A DNA stretch of 64,000 nucleotides from Paramecium octaurelia (Eukaryota; Ciliophora; Oligohymenophorea; Peniculida; Parameciidae), in contig CAJJDP010000161.1 of the NCBI GenBank assembly GCA_905182995.1, positions 1 through 64,000 on the forward strand, given 5' to 3'. Every line of letters starts with the position of its first letter. The first letter of the stretch is position 1. The position numbers and the translations under genes are program-made. A model generated the notes under the pieces. It did no database searches. It had not been told where the DNA came from and saw only the letters and a program-made list of their open reading frames with translations. Shown here piece by piece: positions 1 through 14,500 of this stretch.

Positions 1-1050
1 AACGCATTTAAAACAGTATCAAGAATCAATAAAATGTTACGATGAAGTAATTTATATTAACCCAAGACATGAAATAGTATGGTGTGGCAAGGGTAATTAC
101 TTTTTCAATATGAATACTTAGGTCTTTCATTAGTCAAATTGAATCTATATGAAGAAGCAATTAAATCATACGATATGGCAATATCTATTAATTCTAAATA
201 TATAAATATATGGTATTATAAGGGTAATTAATTGGTCCATATTAATATTTAGGTAACGCATTAGCACATTTAGAGCAATATCAAGAAGCAATAAAATGTT
301 ACGATGAAGCAATATCTATTGATAATAAATATGGTTCTGCATGGATTAAAAAGGGTAATTTAGAATTAAATGTTAATATTTAGGTAATGCATTAACACAT
401 TTAAAACAATACCAAAAAGCAATTTAATGCTACAATGAAGCAATATTAATTAAACCTAAATATAATGATGCATGGTATGGCAAGGGTAATTAATTGTTAC
501 ATATTAATATTTAGGATTGGCCTTAGCACATTTATAATATTATCAAGAATCAATAAAATGTTTTGATGAAGCAATATCTATTGATAATAAATATGGTTCT
601 GCATGGATTAAAAAGGGTAATTAAGAATTAAATGTTAATATTTAGGGAATGCATTAACACATTTAAAACAATACCAAGAAGCAATTTAATGCTAAAATGA
701 AGCAATATCAATTAATCCTAAATATATTGATGCATGGTATGGCAAGGGTAATTAATTGTTATATATCAATTTTTAGGATTGGCCTTAACGCATTTAAAAC
801 AGTATCAAGAATCAATAAAATGTTACGATGAAGTAATTTATATTAACCCAAGACATGAAATAGTATGGTGTGGCAAGGGTAATTACTTTTTCAATATGAA
901 TACTTAGGTCTTTCATTAGTCAAATTGAATCTATATGAAGAAGCAATTAAATCATACGATATGGCAATATCCATTAATTCTAAATATATAAATATATGGT
1001 ATTATAAGGGTAATTAATTGGTCCATATTAATATTTAGGTAACGCATTAT
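1..1050 (+). repeat. Tandem duplication of TPR unit pairs inside the TPR gene
   Basis: Bases 1 to about 262 recur from 787 with an offset of 786 bp and only about one mismatch (T/C near 972). A second pair of units repeats with an offset of about 262 bp (compare 284-410 with 546-672). The offsets equal six and two exon-plus-intron modules of about 131 bp, so exon and intron have been copied together. Confidence 0.8.
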
Positions 1051-1534
1051 CGTGTTTAAAGCAATATCAAGAAGCAATAAAATGTTACAATGAAGCAATT
1101 TATATTAACCCAAGACATGATTCTGCATGGTATAAAAAAGGTAGTTACTTGTTCAATATTTAAACTTAGGTTTTGCATTAGCCAAATTGAATTAATATCA
1201 AGAAGCAATATAATCTTACGATGAAGCAATATTTATTAACCCTAAATCTGATTGCTCCTTAGAAAATAAAGGTAAATATTTTTATTAATTAGGTATAATC
1301 CTACACAAATTGAATAAATATATGGATGCACTCTTTAATTTTGAACAAGCCCTTAAAATAAGAAATAGTGCTCATCTATTCAAATTGAAAGGTAATTATA
1401 TCATTTTTTTATTTTTAGCTGATTCATTATTTGAATTACGGAGAATATCAGAAGCTAAATACTTTTATTTGGCTGCAGAGGAACTGGGATTAGGTTAAAA
1501 TGCTTATATTAAAAGTTTACTTTTTTCGTTATGA
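1..1534 (+). CDS. TPR-repeat protein, 5' end outside window
   Basis: Tetratricopeptide-repeat protein, probably a protein-protein interaction scaffold; the partner is unknown. Read with TAA/TAG as Gln, the exons encode about eleven 34-residue TPR units of the type QYQEAIKCYDEAI..NPK...AW. Each unit is interrupted at the same place (after the Lys codon of the ..W..KG turn) by a 26-30 nt intron beginning GTAATT and ending TTTAG. Examples are 92-121, 222-252 and 354-382. The final exons (1310-1396, then from about 1425) end at TGA 1532-1534. The start and earlier repeats lie upstream of base 1. Many units are near-identical, which points to recent expansion or gene conversion. Fold confidence is high; function is not determinable. 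Confidence 0.85.
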
Positions 1535-2852
1535 AGCATTTTCGTATTGGTATTTCAATTATTTTTTATACTATTATTTATATTATCCTAAACAATTTCT
1601 TAAAGTGATTTAACCCACTGTTATGGAGACGCTAAACTATTAAAAAAGATATTTACTAGGTAAACAGAGGTTATATTATAATGATATAATAAATTTATCT
1701 CGACAATGGTTATTTCACATCATATTACATATCTCTCTCACTATGGGTAGATGCAAAGAAAAATGGTAAAAAAGTATGACAAGCTCAAATGTCTTTGTAA
1801 ATTTGAGAAAATACTCCCTTTACTATCTTAAGAGTATCTTTAAGCCTAAATTATTGAATTTAAGAGGGTTTGATTTATGCTTAAAACTATAAATTATCCC
1901 AACAACTATGTTTGTAGTTATATATATCATGAAAAATTAATTAATTTTGTACATACTTCCTTCAATATAGTATTCCTAAATTATCATATAGTTCAATCAA
2001 ATCAGCAGTGCATTGTGACTAAAATTCTAATAGACTTTAATCCCATCCTTAATCTTATTCATCATTCCTTTTGTTTAACAAAAATTTAGATAAAACAATT
2101 TAACAGCCACATATGCGGTTCCAGAAATTAACCCATAAGGAAAAATTTGGAATTAAACTTTTACTTTAATTCTATAAAGCTAAATTTAGATTTACTCAGT
2201 AATTATATGAATAAATCAAGATTGGCTTGATATTGTATTAGATTGTATGCAAGAAATTACCTTCTGTTATTGAAATTATGAAATTTTTGCATCAAATAAG
2301 ATAAAGAACGTGACAATTACAAGGGAACTCAAAGTAATTCCAATTATTGAAAGAATTTTAATATTCCCCTGTTCAAAAAAATCCATTTTAATAGATTTTT
2401 AAGATACTTGAACTTGAAATTAAAAATTTAGTTTTTGAAACAAAAGTTGCATCCTTATTTAGTCTTATATTGAAGTTTGATGAAATCTATTTTATTATTA
2501 AAATTACAATCCATATAATTTCCATTCCTCCTTACTACAACAGTCTTCAAAATTTTATATAATTTACAATTTAAAAGTGAATAATCCCCTATCTTTCTTT
2601 TACTTGATCTAAGACTTGAGGGTACATCTAAGGGGAAATAAATGTTTCTTGAAAGTTTATAAAATTCTGACATTAAAAAAAATTATATTCATTTAACGAG
2701 ATCATGTAGTAAAATAATATAATACAAATATTAAAAATTTAATAAAGTCAAACCATAATCAACAGTTTCAGAAATTATATGAAATAATCATTAATCTGAT
2801 TAAAATCAAATTCACAAAATCCTATTATGAATAGCTTGCTTTGATTTAAAAT
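1535..2852. other. Gene-poor AT-rich stretch
   Basis: After the TPR stop I find no convincing gene. Short open stretches exist with TGA as the only stop (for example + strand 1742-2019 and 2021-2208), but they show no recognisable domain and no intron pattern joining them. At this AT content such ORFs are expected by chance. One minus-strand ORF at 2329-2673 is listed separately. Confidence 0.5.
2329..2673 (-). CDS. Small hypothetical ORF, 114 codons, doubtful
   Basis: With the ciliate code this minus-strand frame is open from ATG at 2671-2673 (MSEFYKLSRN...) to TGA at 2329-2331, 114 aa. It is rich in Lys, Phe and Asn, has no recognisable domain, no membrane segment and no clear intron. It could be a small gene, an exon of a decayed gene, or chance. 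Confidence 0.25.
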
Positions 2853-5555
2853 GTAAAAACTGTTATTTAATAGATTTGGGAATAAAGTGTAAATTAATAA
2901 TTGAAATATCTAGTTACAATTAGAGAGTTAAAGAAAAATTCTTTTTGGTTATTAATTAATAATAAAAATAATAAGCATTAGAAATAACTGCAAATAGTGA
3001 TTCATCTTTTTTCTCTTTCCTCAAATAAAACTAAGCCTCTATAAAAATCTAGTTTATTACATATATCAAGCTAATCATTTTGTAAAAATCTTTAAGATAA
3101 TGAAAATGTTCATATTCCAAAAGGAAAAATAAATTTTTCTGATCCCTAAATATGTGTACTTAAAAATTGCGCGCACCATTTAGGAGAAAAAAGAAGAAAT
3201 TATGATCTGAGTAATCTTATACAAATGCATGAATAAATTCTTTCCTTTTCTAATCTGATAGATTACATTTCTCTTAATAATCCTTTTATTGAATATTGAT
3301 AAGTTTCATTAATTAAGAATTTGATATCACTATTATTTACTATTTAATTAGTAATTGATAAATTTGAATGTTGAATATTAATAGACAAAAAGTAATAGGA
3401 AAGAAATTAATATTTTATTTATTTATTAATCATGGATTAATAAGCAAGGAGGATTAATACTTCCCTTTCTATGAGTAATGCAACATCAGTTTATACTTTG
3501 CGAAATTATATGTTAAAAAAATTTAAGTAACTGCTAAACAATCTAAGTCATGGTAAAATTTTGAAAAATGAGGTGAGTAATTTAGATTTGGAGCCTTGTA
3601 TTTAATTAAGAGGTGGTGGTTGTTGTGGAACGAAACAAATTCATTCTGATATAATATAAGGCAATTAAAATTTTGAAGAAAATTTTGCATCCAAATTATA
3701 AACTTATACTAATATCATTATTGAAAAATCGTTGAGCTTTCAAGATAAGATGAATCAAGAGGAAATCATGACTGCATTTTAATGGTTTCACAACCACAAA
3801 GAGTAATTTAATATTATTTGTAAAGATGATGCTTTAAACTCATAATTTTATGAACTTATAGAAAGGATTGTAGAATAATTAATGAAATAACTTATAATTT
3901 ATTTAAAACTCTCTGGGTTCCTATTCTATTTGTTACTCTAAATTTGTAATGATTTATTTAGAATAATATTTTCATATTAATCAAAGAATGGAGAAAGGTA
4001 CATGTAAGAGGAGTTACATAAGAGATTTTTAGAATATATTTAAGAAATCGAGTCTTAAATCTAAGTAGAAGCGATTAATATTTGGCTTAATGGAGTAGAT
4101 TTTGAGCTCAAGATGATTAAGACTTGTATTGCTCATTGTAGGACAAACTCTGAAAAAGGGAAGGAATTAGCCATATCTATTATGTCTGGATTGATCTCAT
4201 CGCNGTAAAAACTGTTATTTAATAGATTTGGGAATAAAGTGTAAATTAATAATTGAAATATCTAGTTACAATTAGAGAGTTAAAGAAAAATTCTTTTTGG
4301 TTATTAATTAATAATAAAAATAATAAGCATTAGAAATAACTGCAAATAGTGATTCATCTTTTTTCTCTTTCCTCAAATAAAACTAAGCCTCTATAAAAAT
4401 CTAGTTTATTACATATATCAAGCTAATCATTTTGTAAAAATCTTTAAGATAATGAAAATGTTCATATTCCAAAAGGAAAAATAAATTTTTCTGATCCCTA
4501 AATATGTGTACTTAAAAATTGCGCGCACCATTTAGGAGAAAAAAGAAGAAATTATGATCTGAGTAATCTTATACAAATGCATGAATAAATTCTTTCCTTT
4601 TCTAATCTGATAGATTACATTTCTCTTAATAATCCTTTTATTGAATATTGATAAGTTTCATTAATTAAGAATTTGATATCACTATTATTTACTATTTAAT
4701 TAGTAATTGATAAATTTGAATGTTGAATATTAATAGACAAAAAGTAATAGGAAAGAAATTAATATTTTATTTATTTATTAATCATGGATTAATAAGCAAG
4801 GAGGATTAATACTTCCCTTTCTATGAGTAATGCAACATCAGTTTATACTTTGCGAAATTATATGTTAAAAAAATTTAAGTAACTGCTAAACAATCTAAGT
4901 CATGGTAAAATTTTGAAAAATGAGGTGAGTAATTTAGATTTGGAGCCTTGTATTTAATTAAGAGGTGGTGGTTGTTGTGGAACGAAACAAATTCATTCTG
5001 ATATAATATAAGGCAATTAAAATTTTGAAGAAAATTTTGCATCCAAATTATAAACTTATACTAATATCATTATTGAAAAATCGTTGAGCTTTCAAGATAA
5101 GATGAATCAAGAGGAAATCATGACTGCATTTTAATGGTTTCACAACCACAAAGAGTAATTTAATATTATTTGTAAAGATGATGCTTTAAACTCATAATTT
5201 TATGAACTTATAGAAAGGATTGTAGAATAATTAATGAAATAACTTATAATTTATTTAAAACTCTCTGGGTTCCTATTCTATTTGTTACTCTAAATTTGTA
5301 ATGATTTATTTAGAATAATATTTTCATATTAATCAAAGAATGGAGAAAGGTACATGTAAGAGGAGTTACATAAGAGATTTTTAGAATATATTTAAGAAAT
5401 CGAGTCTTAAATCTAAGTAGAAGCGATTAATATTTGGCTTAATGGAGTAGATTTTGAGCTCAAGATGATTAAGACTTGTATTGCTCATTGTAGGACAAAC
5501 TCTGAAAAAGGGAAGGAATTAGCCATATCTATTATGTCTGGATTGATCTCATCGC
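2853..5555 (+). repeat. Assembly duplication around N at 4204 (1351 bp)
   Basis: 2853-4203 and 4205-5555 are the same sequence with an offset of 1352, wherever compared. The repeat ends exactly at the single N, the signature of two contigs with overlapping ends placed side by side instead of merged. It contains the promoter and first about 240 codons of the NACHT-WD40 gene. Confidence 0.93.
3471..4203 (+). CDS. Truncated duplicate of the 5' end of the NACHT-WD40 gene (assembly copy)
   Basis: Starts ATG AGT AAT GCA (MSNATSVYTLRNYM...) and stays open in the ciliate code until it is cut by the N at 4204. It is identical to 4823-5555 and should be merged with that gene. An in-frame upstream ATG lies at 3432. 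Confidence 0.75.
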
Positions 5556-8500
5556 TATCTTAATTAAAACCCAGTGAAGAGTTGATTGACTCTCTTATAG
5601 AAGGAGGTAAGTTTTTACTTTTGAATTTCTATAATAAACAAATCCAAAATCCTTTACAAATTTACGAAATATATTACTTTTTTGAAACTCTGAAATGGTC
5701 AATTGTAAATTAATTAAAATGGGGCTATTCAGTTTAGAATATCATTAGGCAAATTCAAGATGGATACCAAAAGTATATAAACATTTCTAAGGATTGGATG
5801 ATACATTATTGTTGGGTCAACTTAATATCTGATCTCATGTGCTATAGACCTATCGTTTAAAAGTCTTAATTATCATAATTGATGTAAACTGGAATTCCTA
5901 ATCAAGAAAATTGGAATTAATTATTAAATTAAAATTAAATAATTTTACTACCTTATAATAAATTTGCTGGTAAACTAAAAATATTTGGAAACCAAAATTT
6001 TAAAGTTAAAAAGTTTGCACCTTTAAAACTATTTTAGGAGTACTTGATTTAGAATTCAAGTGAGATCCGATTATTGCGAGATTACATTAACTTTAATTTC
6101 AATAGCTAGGTAGATCAATAATTAAATGAAGAGGATCTCTTTATCTAATAATTAACAAATCAATCGAATTTAGAATTAATAAAGGCTTTAAACAATTATT
6201 TAGGATCTCAGAAAGACCAATTAATAAATAATTTCGAATCTGTAAAATAATAAGTGCTTTAATATAATTCTTAACTCAAAAATAACAAAGTTATAGAACT
6301 CAAAATAATCAAACAGGACATCAGTTTTTTAATGAAATCATTCAAACAAACCAGCACTTTAATTCTATGCTTACTCTAAGAGATAAATTTATTGATAAAT
6401 AAGGAACTCCAAATCAATTCAATCTTCTAGACCTTTTTAGAAAGTTTTAATTCAATTAATGCGGAATAACTGAATAAAATAAAAAAATAAACATTAATAT
6501 TAATTTAAGAGATTGAAAATAAACATATAGCAGAGTTTATAGGAAATTTAGATTAGGTTTCTGCATTTTGGATATATGTGTCTGAATATACGACAATTTA
6601 ACATGAAGAATTATTTGAAGGGAACCTAGAATAGGATCAATCACTTGAAATGTAACTCAATGAAACCATTTAAGTATTTGCTGCCTATTGTCTATGCATA
6701 GATAAATTTCTGTTATAAGTACCAACTGTTAAGAGAAACCTCTTGAATATTATGAAATAGCAAAACTACAAAGATTTTTTGAAAACCCAAATTTCTCAAA
6801 GGCATATAGCAGAAGAGATAATCAGGATATTGGATTCTAAACTTATAGTGAAATTGGTTAATAAAACTTAAGGATATTTCTAAAAGATAGAAAAGATGAA
6901 ATCAAAAATTGAGGAAGTATAAGATATTCGAAAAGTTCTCAAAATGATTTACAGCAACTTAAATATTCACAAGGGAATAAAAATGATGCTTTGTGTCCAC
7001 TAAAAAAAATTAACTACATTATTCTCATAATTTTAAGGGATTTTTTCAAATAAAGGAATTCAAGAAGCTGATGGAGAGTAATAGCATTAAACAGATATCA
7101 ATGAATAAATTAGAACATTAATTATTGACAAGAAAGAGAAGTTATAAATTTTATTCAATAAATATTAAAATGCAGAATTCACAAAGGAGCAACAAAATGA
7201 TTTTAATAATCTATCATATCAAATTTATAGGGAAATAAATGATATAAAAAAATAGAATTGGAAGGAGCAAATATAAGAACCTCTTATATTGTTGTTTTAG
7301 GAGGTAAGAATTAAATTAGAAATATTTGGTTTGGTTTAGAAGGAGAGAAATATGATATAATAAGAAATTTTAAAATTGTTGGATAACCATCTTTAAGAAA
7401 TAAATTAAGAAGAAAAAACAGAGGAATTATAATCGTGTTCAAGGGATCCTTAATTACCTTCTTCTAGATAAGAATTGCTGAAATTAAATTTAGGAGATTT
7501 GATTGAGTGTGAAAAGTTCATCAAAACATTAGAAGGCTTAATTATGAAATCTCAAAAGCTAAAGAAGATATTCAAATCAAATCTAATTGAAGCTGCTTCT
7601 TACAATTAATCAACAAATGCATAGTTATTTAATAAATTAAAAAGTATATATACATAAAGTTTATATCAAATAATAAGTGATATATCACAATAAACTCTAT
7701 AGTTTTGTCAGTAGATAAATAGGAATGAATAAATGATTTTTAGCGAGGATTTTCTTGCAAAACTCCAAAAATAACCTTAAATTTAGCAAGTTCATGTAAG
7801 GATTTAAATATTAAATTTTAATACTCTTTGCATTGAAGATTAAGCTACATAAAATTAGGATAGAAAAGTTGATATAATCTCAACTATCTTTACAGAGTTA
7901 AAAAAGAGTACTAAGACAAATTATGAAGTAGGTATTTTTGATATGTTTTAAAATTCTTCATATAAAGTTAGGGAAATCCTTGTATTTAATTTGATAAGGA
8001 TGTAATCAATAGTTCAAGAAGAAACAATATAAGAGTTTTGCGAAGATTTATTAAAATAAATTTGGATAATTGAACAACATCCTAGTGTTAGAAGCTTACT
8101 GAAAAATGAGGAAATGATTGTGATGTAGAAGAAGTTGTTTTCAAAAGATTTACAAAATTTCTCAATTAAGTTAAAAACAGAAATGCAAAATAGATTCAAA
8201 TAAATTGAACAACTTGAAACTCAAATTCTTCTTAGCGATAACTAAGAAGAAATAAAGTTGTAGCTCCAACAAGAATATGAGAATTTTGAAATATATTTAG
8301 ATAATATTACGGATATGTCACAAAGATTAGATATTAGTTTAATCTTTTTAAGAGAAATTAGTAAGGATTTGAAAAACATAAAATCATCAATAGATTAGGT
8401 ATTAACTAGCATAAAAAGCGTGGAGGATGATATAAGAAGATTGAGAGGGAAGAACTTTATGGAATTACTGAGCATGCGAAAATAAAAGGTTTTAAAATAA

Positions 8501-11500
8501 AAGCAAGAGAATGAGCTTGATTAAATTCACATTTAGGTTACAACTCAAGATTATGATCCTATTTCTGGTAATAAAAAAACGAACAGTAAAGGGGAGTTCA
8601 TCACATTCTTAATAAAGAACTAATATGATAATTTTGATGGGGAAGTGAATGAATTTTTATGGAGTGACTAAGAAAAGCAAAAAGATGTTATGTTAATAAA
8701 AGGGAAAGCAGGTTCAGGTAAGAGTAGAGCTGCACGTAACATCGAAGAATTTATATGGATTTGCGATTCAATAAAACCAAATTGGATCCCTATTTATGTA
8801 TCTCTTCCTTCCTTAAAGGACCCTCATCATAATTTGATTAATTAGGCACTTGAATCTGAAATTTACAATTTTGACAATATACAAATAAGAGAGTTCAAGG
8901 ATGCTGTCATTAATGGAAACTTAAAGATTGTATTGATTCTTGAAAGCTATGATGAGATGAAATTTGATTGCATAGGAACTAATCTTTATCATACAAATAG
9001 ACTGGTTTAAGATCTTAGCCTTTAGGCACCGGGATAAACAGTTAAAATGATTATAACGACAAGAGAAGAAATCTTGAATTCAATAGGATATTAAACTTGG
9101 TTTTATGGTCAAAGCATAGAAACACTTAAAGAAATTGAGATATTGCCTTTTAGTTAGGAACAGAGTTCACAATATATAAAAATATATGCTGAAATAAGTG
9201 TTAAGAGAACTATTAAAAGATTTTATGAATTTCTCAAATAATTAAAAGGGTAATTAATTTCATTAGATGAGTTTAAGTAGATATGGAGTTAAATAGAGAG
9301 TACAATTAATTCAATTATAATGTAGAAATAAAATTCTGAAGTGTTGTTTTAGACATAGGATGTGGAAAAATTGATATTAAAGATTTAAGCAGTTGAATTT
9401 TTTAATTTTATCAAATCAAATTAGATGGTATCATTAAAAAAGGAACTATTGTAACTTTGGGGAGAGTAAAAATTCTCTTAAGTAATTAATAACGTCAACA
9501 TCAATCATCTACTGACAACTCCATTTATGATGGAAATAATAGTTTATGTGTTACCTAAAATGTCATAATTTTTCTCGCAATCTAACTTAATAAGAGATTT
9601 GCTTAAGAAAAATTTTATGATTTTGAAAAGAGAGGCCAAGAAATCAGAGGTTGTGATTGAATAATATTAAAGAAGGGAAATTTAGAATTCAGAAGATTTG
9701 AATCAATTGAATGGGAAGAAGGAGAAAAAAAACTTAGAATCGTAAATACTGGAATAATTTAATTTAATTATGGAAGACTTGGACAGTTAAAACTTTTTTG
9801 AGTAATTTTCTATAGCCAACTCTCTAGAATATATCAATAATAATACTATCTTTTCAAGCAAGCTTTTTAAAGTGAGGTATGATGCAAATTTTATTGTTTC
9901 AGCTTTCAGGTTAAACCAATTTACTGCTTTCGATTTTTATGAAATATTTGTTAACTTTTATCATAATTAACAATTACAAAAATTGAAGGACTTGGGAAAA
10001 AATATATAACTAGAGAGTGTTCTATTGGACTTATAAGATTTTTCCACATTTTTAGCTATAAATATGTCTCAGAGATAATTGACTTAAGTGAATTATAAAT
10101 CAAAAGGGAAACTAAACATTAAGTAAGCTGAGGAAGAAAGGAAGGTTGAGGTCTCTTGGGAAGACTCATATTTCAGTGATAATTAAGACGATTTTGAGTA
10201 CAAGTCTCTATTACGCAAGTGTATGTTGATTAATTCAAAGGGCAGCATATATTCATTCAATCATAAATCCATTTAAGAGTTTTTTGTTGCCAAATACATT
10301 TTCAACTTGATTGAGAGACTCTTCAACAATGAATCACAAAGTGTGGATCAAACTGTGTTAAAAAGCAGTAGTTTTAACAAGGATTAATTCAACCTATCTT
10401 TGGATCATTACTCTGGAATTTTGGAAATATTAAAACCTAAATTGAAACAAATCGGAGGGATTAAACAGAAATTAATTCAGATAATCTAATTGTCAAAGAT
10501 TGAAACTGAGAAAAAATTTTTAAGGTCAGCTTCAAATTCACTGTATATTATAAGTTCATTGAGGGAGCATTTTGATGGCATCGATTTTAGTAACATCTAG
10601 ATAGAGGATACTAAATTGAATGGCATAAGTTTCTATCAGTGTAATTTAAACAATACCTAATTTAATAATGTTTCAATTGATTCGTGTAATTTTAATTGTG
10701 CAAAAATATAGAATGCTGTTTGGGAAAAACTGATTTGCAAAGAGAAACCCTCATTATCAGGTCACAACTCAATGATAACTTAGGTTGTGTTTAGTGAGGA
10801 TGGAACCACTTTATCATCAGGTAGTTAAGATGGAACTCTTAATATCTGGTAGGTTTATGCTGACGAAGAGCCAAAGAGAGCAGTCATACCAAATAATGAA
10901 TAATTAATTATAATGTCCAAGGGTAAAAATTTGCTTGCCTGTCTCTCAGAGAATAATGTATATTTCTATAATCCACATAATTTGGCGTAATTGAGATTTG
11001 AGGCTTTGGTTAATGACAATTACGGAGATGTTATTTTGTCTCCAAACGATGCATGGCTAGCAGCTTAGGTGACATAAGGACAAGTACACTTATGGAAAGT
11101 TGAAAACCTCGAAAAACCCATTGAAAAATAAAGATACATTTCTAAGGAAAATAATTAGGGATAAATTATTTGCATTGCAATTTCTTCTGACTATTAACTC
11201 TTAGCAACATGTGGTAAGCAAATAACTCTATGGAATTGCAATAAAATATCAGACTTACAAGAAATTGCAGAGCTTCCAGCATAGTCAAAGAATATTATAG
11301 GAGTGGCTTTTTCAAAAGATAATGAAATCTTAGTAACTGGGGGAGAAAATAAATAGCTTAAATTTTGGAACATTAAAGATTTAACTAAAGTTTAATTGCT
11401 TTATTCATTTGATTAATAGGATAACATTATGCAAGTATCGTATTCATATGATGGAAAAATGCTAGCTACAAGAACCTAATCATATATTAAATTGTACGAG

Positions 11501-14500
11501 GTCGACTAGCTGCTAGAATAATAAGACTTTTTTAAATTACTTCCTCAATGTAATTTTTAGGTAATCGAGATATCATCTGATTGTTAGATATTAGCTTCTG
11601 CTGAATATAAATCATCTTATTAACATAATAGCAAAGCTAAAATATATGTATGGGATATTAAAAACTTTCATTAAATTNGAAATCAGAGGTTGTGATTGAA
11701 TAATATTAAAGAAGGGAAATTTAGAATTCAGAAGATTTGAATCAATTGAATGGGAAGAAGGAGAAAAAAAACTTAGAATCGTAAATACTGGAATAATTTA
11801 ATTTAATTATGGAAGACTTGGACAGTTAAAACTTTTTTGAGTAATTTTCTATAGCCAACTCTCTAGAATATATCAATAATAATACTATCTTTTCAAGCAA
11901 GCTTTTTAAAGTGAGGTATGATGCAAATTTTATTGTTTCAGCTTTCAGGTTAAACCAATTTACTGCTTTCGATTTTTATGAAATATTTGTTAACTTTTAT
12001 CATAATTAACAATTACAAAAATTGAAGGACTTGGGAAAAAATATATAACTAGAGAGTGTTCTATTGGACTTATAAGATTTTTCCACATTTTTAGCTATAA
12101 ATATGTCTCAGAGATAATTGACTTAAGTGAATTATAAATCAAAAGGGAAACTAAACATTAAGTAAGCTGAGGAAGAAAGGAAGGTTGAGGTCTCTTGGGA
12201 AGACTCATATTTCAGTGATAATTAAGACGATTTTGAGTACAAGTCTCTATTACGCAAGTGTATGTTGATTAATTCAAAGGGCAGCATATATTCATTCAAT
12301 CATAAATCCATTTAAGAGTTTTTTGTTGCCAAATACATTTTCAACTTGATTGAGAGACTCTTCAACAATGAATCACAAAGTGTGGATCAAACTGTGTTAA
12401 AAAGCAGTAGTTTTAACAAGGATTAATTCAACCTATCTTTGGATCATTACTCTGGAATTTTGGAAATATTAAAACCTAAATTGAAACAAATCGGAGGGAT
12501 TAAACAGAAATTAATTCAGATAATCTAATTGTCAAAGATTGAAACTGAGAAAAAATTTTTAAGGTCAGCTTCAAATTCACTGTATATTATAAGTTCATTG
12601 AGGGAGCATTTTGATGGCATCGATTTTAGTAACATCTAGATAGAGGATACTAAATTGAATGGCATAAGTTTCTATCAGTGTAATTTAAACAATACCTAAT
12701 TTAATAATGTTTCAATTGATTCGTGTAATTTTAATTGTGCAAAAATATAGAATGCTGTTTGGGAAAAACTGATTTGCAAAGAGAAACCCTCATTATCAGG
12801 TCACAACTCAATGATAACTTAGGTTGTGTTTAGTGAGGATGGAACCACTTTATCATCAGGTAGTTAAGATGGAACTCTTAATATCTGGTAGGTTTATGCT
12901 GACGAAGAGCCAAAGAGAGCAGTCATACCAAATAATGAATAATTAATTATAATGTCCAAGGGTAAAAATTTGCTTGCCTGTCTCTCAGAGAATAATGTAT
13001 ATTTCTATAATCCACATAATTTGGCGTAATTGAGATTTGAGGCTTTGGTTAATGACAATTACGGAGATGTTATTTTGTCTCCAAACGATGCATGGCTAGC
13101 AGCTTAGGTGACATAAGGACAAGTACACTTATGGAAAGTTGAAAACCTCGAAAAACCCATTGAAAAATAAAGATACATTTCTAAGGAAAATAATTAGGGA
13201 TAAATTATTTGCATTGCAATTTCTTCTGACTATTAACTCTTAGCAACATGTGGTAAGCAAATAACTCTATGGAATTGCAATAAAATATCAGACTTACAAG
13301 AAATTGCAGAGCTTCCAGCATAGTCAAAGAATATTATAGGAGTGGCTTTTTCAAAAGATAATGAAATCTTAGTAACTGGGGGAGAAAATAAATAGCTTAA
13401 ATTTTGGAACATTAAAGATTTAACTAAAGTTTAATTGCTTTATTCATTTGATTAATAGGATAACATTATGCAAGTATCGTATTCATATGATGGAAAAATG
13501 CTAGCTACAAGAACCTAATCATATATTAAATTGTACGAGGTCGACTAGCTGCTAGAATAATAAGACTTTTTTAAATTACTTCCTCAATGTAATTTTTAGG
13601 TAATCGAGATATCATCTGATTGTTAGATATTAGCTTCTGCTGAATATAAATCATCTTATTAACATAATAGCAAAGCTAAAATATATGTATGGGATATTAA
13701 AAACTTTCATTAAATTTAAATGATTCATACATTAGAGGAACACACTTAAAATATTTTATGTTTGAAAATTACAAATGATAACAAAGTTTTAGGTTCAAGT
13801 AGTGTAGATAAGACTATTTGTTTATGGGATTTAACCAAATATAGCTTAATTATAAAATTAGATGCTTAAACTAAAAAGGTCTTTAATCTTGATTTTTCAT
13901 TTGATGGCAAATAAATGGTATCTAACTGTGAGGATAAAACAATAATATTTTGGGATATCACTAAAATAGATTAGCCTCAAATCTAAACGAAAGTATAATA
14001 ATCAACGGACACAAAAATCATTGCTTTTTGTCCATTCAAATAAATTATGGTGTCATTAGCGGGTCCAATTTCAAGAGGGATCCAATTTTGGAATACAGTT
14101 GAATTTACACAGATTCCTTTCGAACCAATTTTAGATTATTTCTTAGATGTAAGTTTTCGGAAGGATGGTAATGCTATGGCTACATTTTGTAAGAATATTG
14201 GAATAAGGATTTGGAAAATAAATGAACAATCCTTCGAAATTGAGAAGAAAATTCCTCTAATAAATCTTTCATATTTGCAAAGAGGATTTTATTTAGATGA
14301 TGAAAACTTTATAATACAAAATAATATTGGTGTGGTTCAATTGTAAATTCAAAATGAAGAAATCAAATAGACTTCTAAATTGCGTTTTTCTAGGAATGCC
14401 TATGGAATGTCGGTATCATCAAATTCTAAGTTTGTTGTAATTGGAAGCACAGAAGGTCTTGAGATTGTGGTTAGGGAAAATCAGAATAGTCCAAACTATA

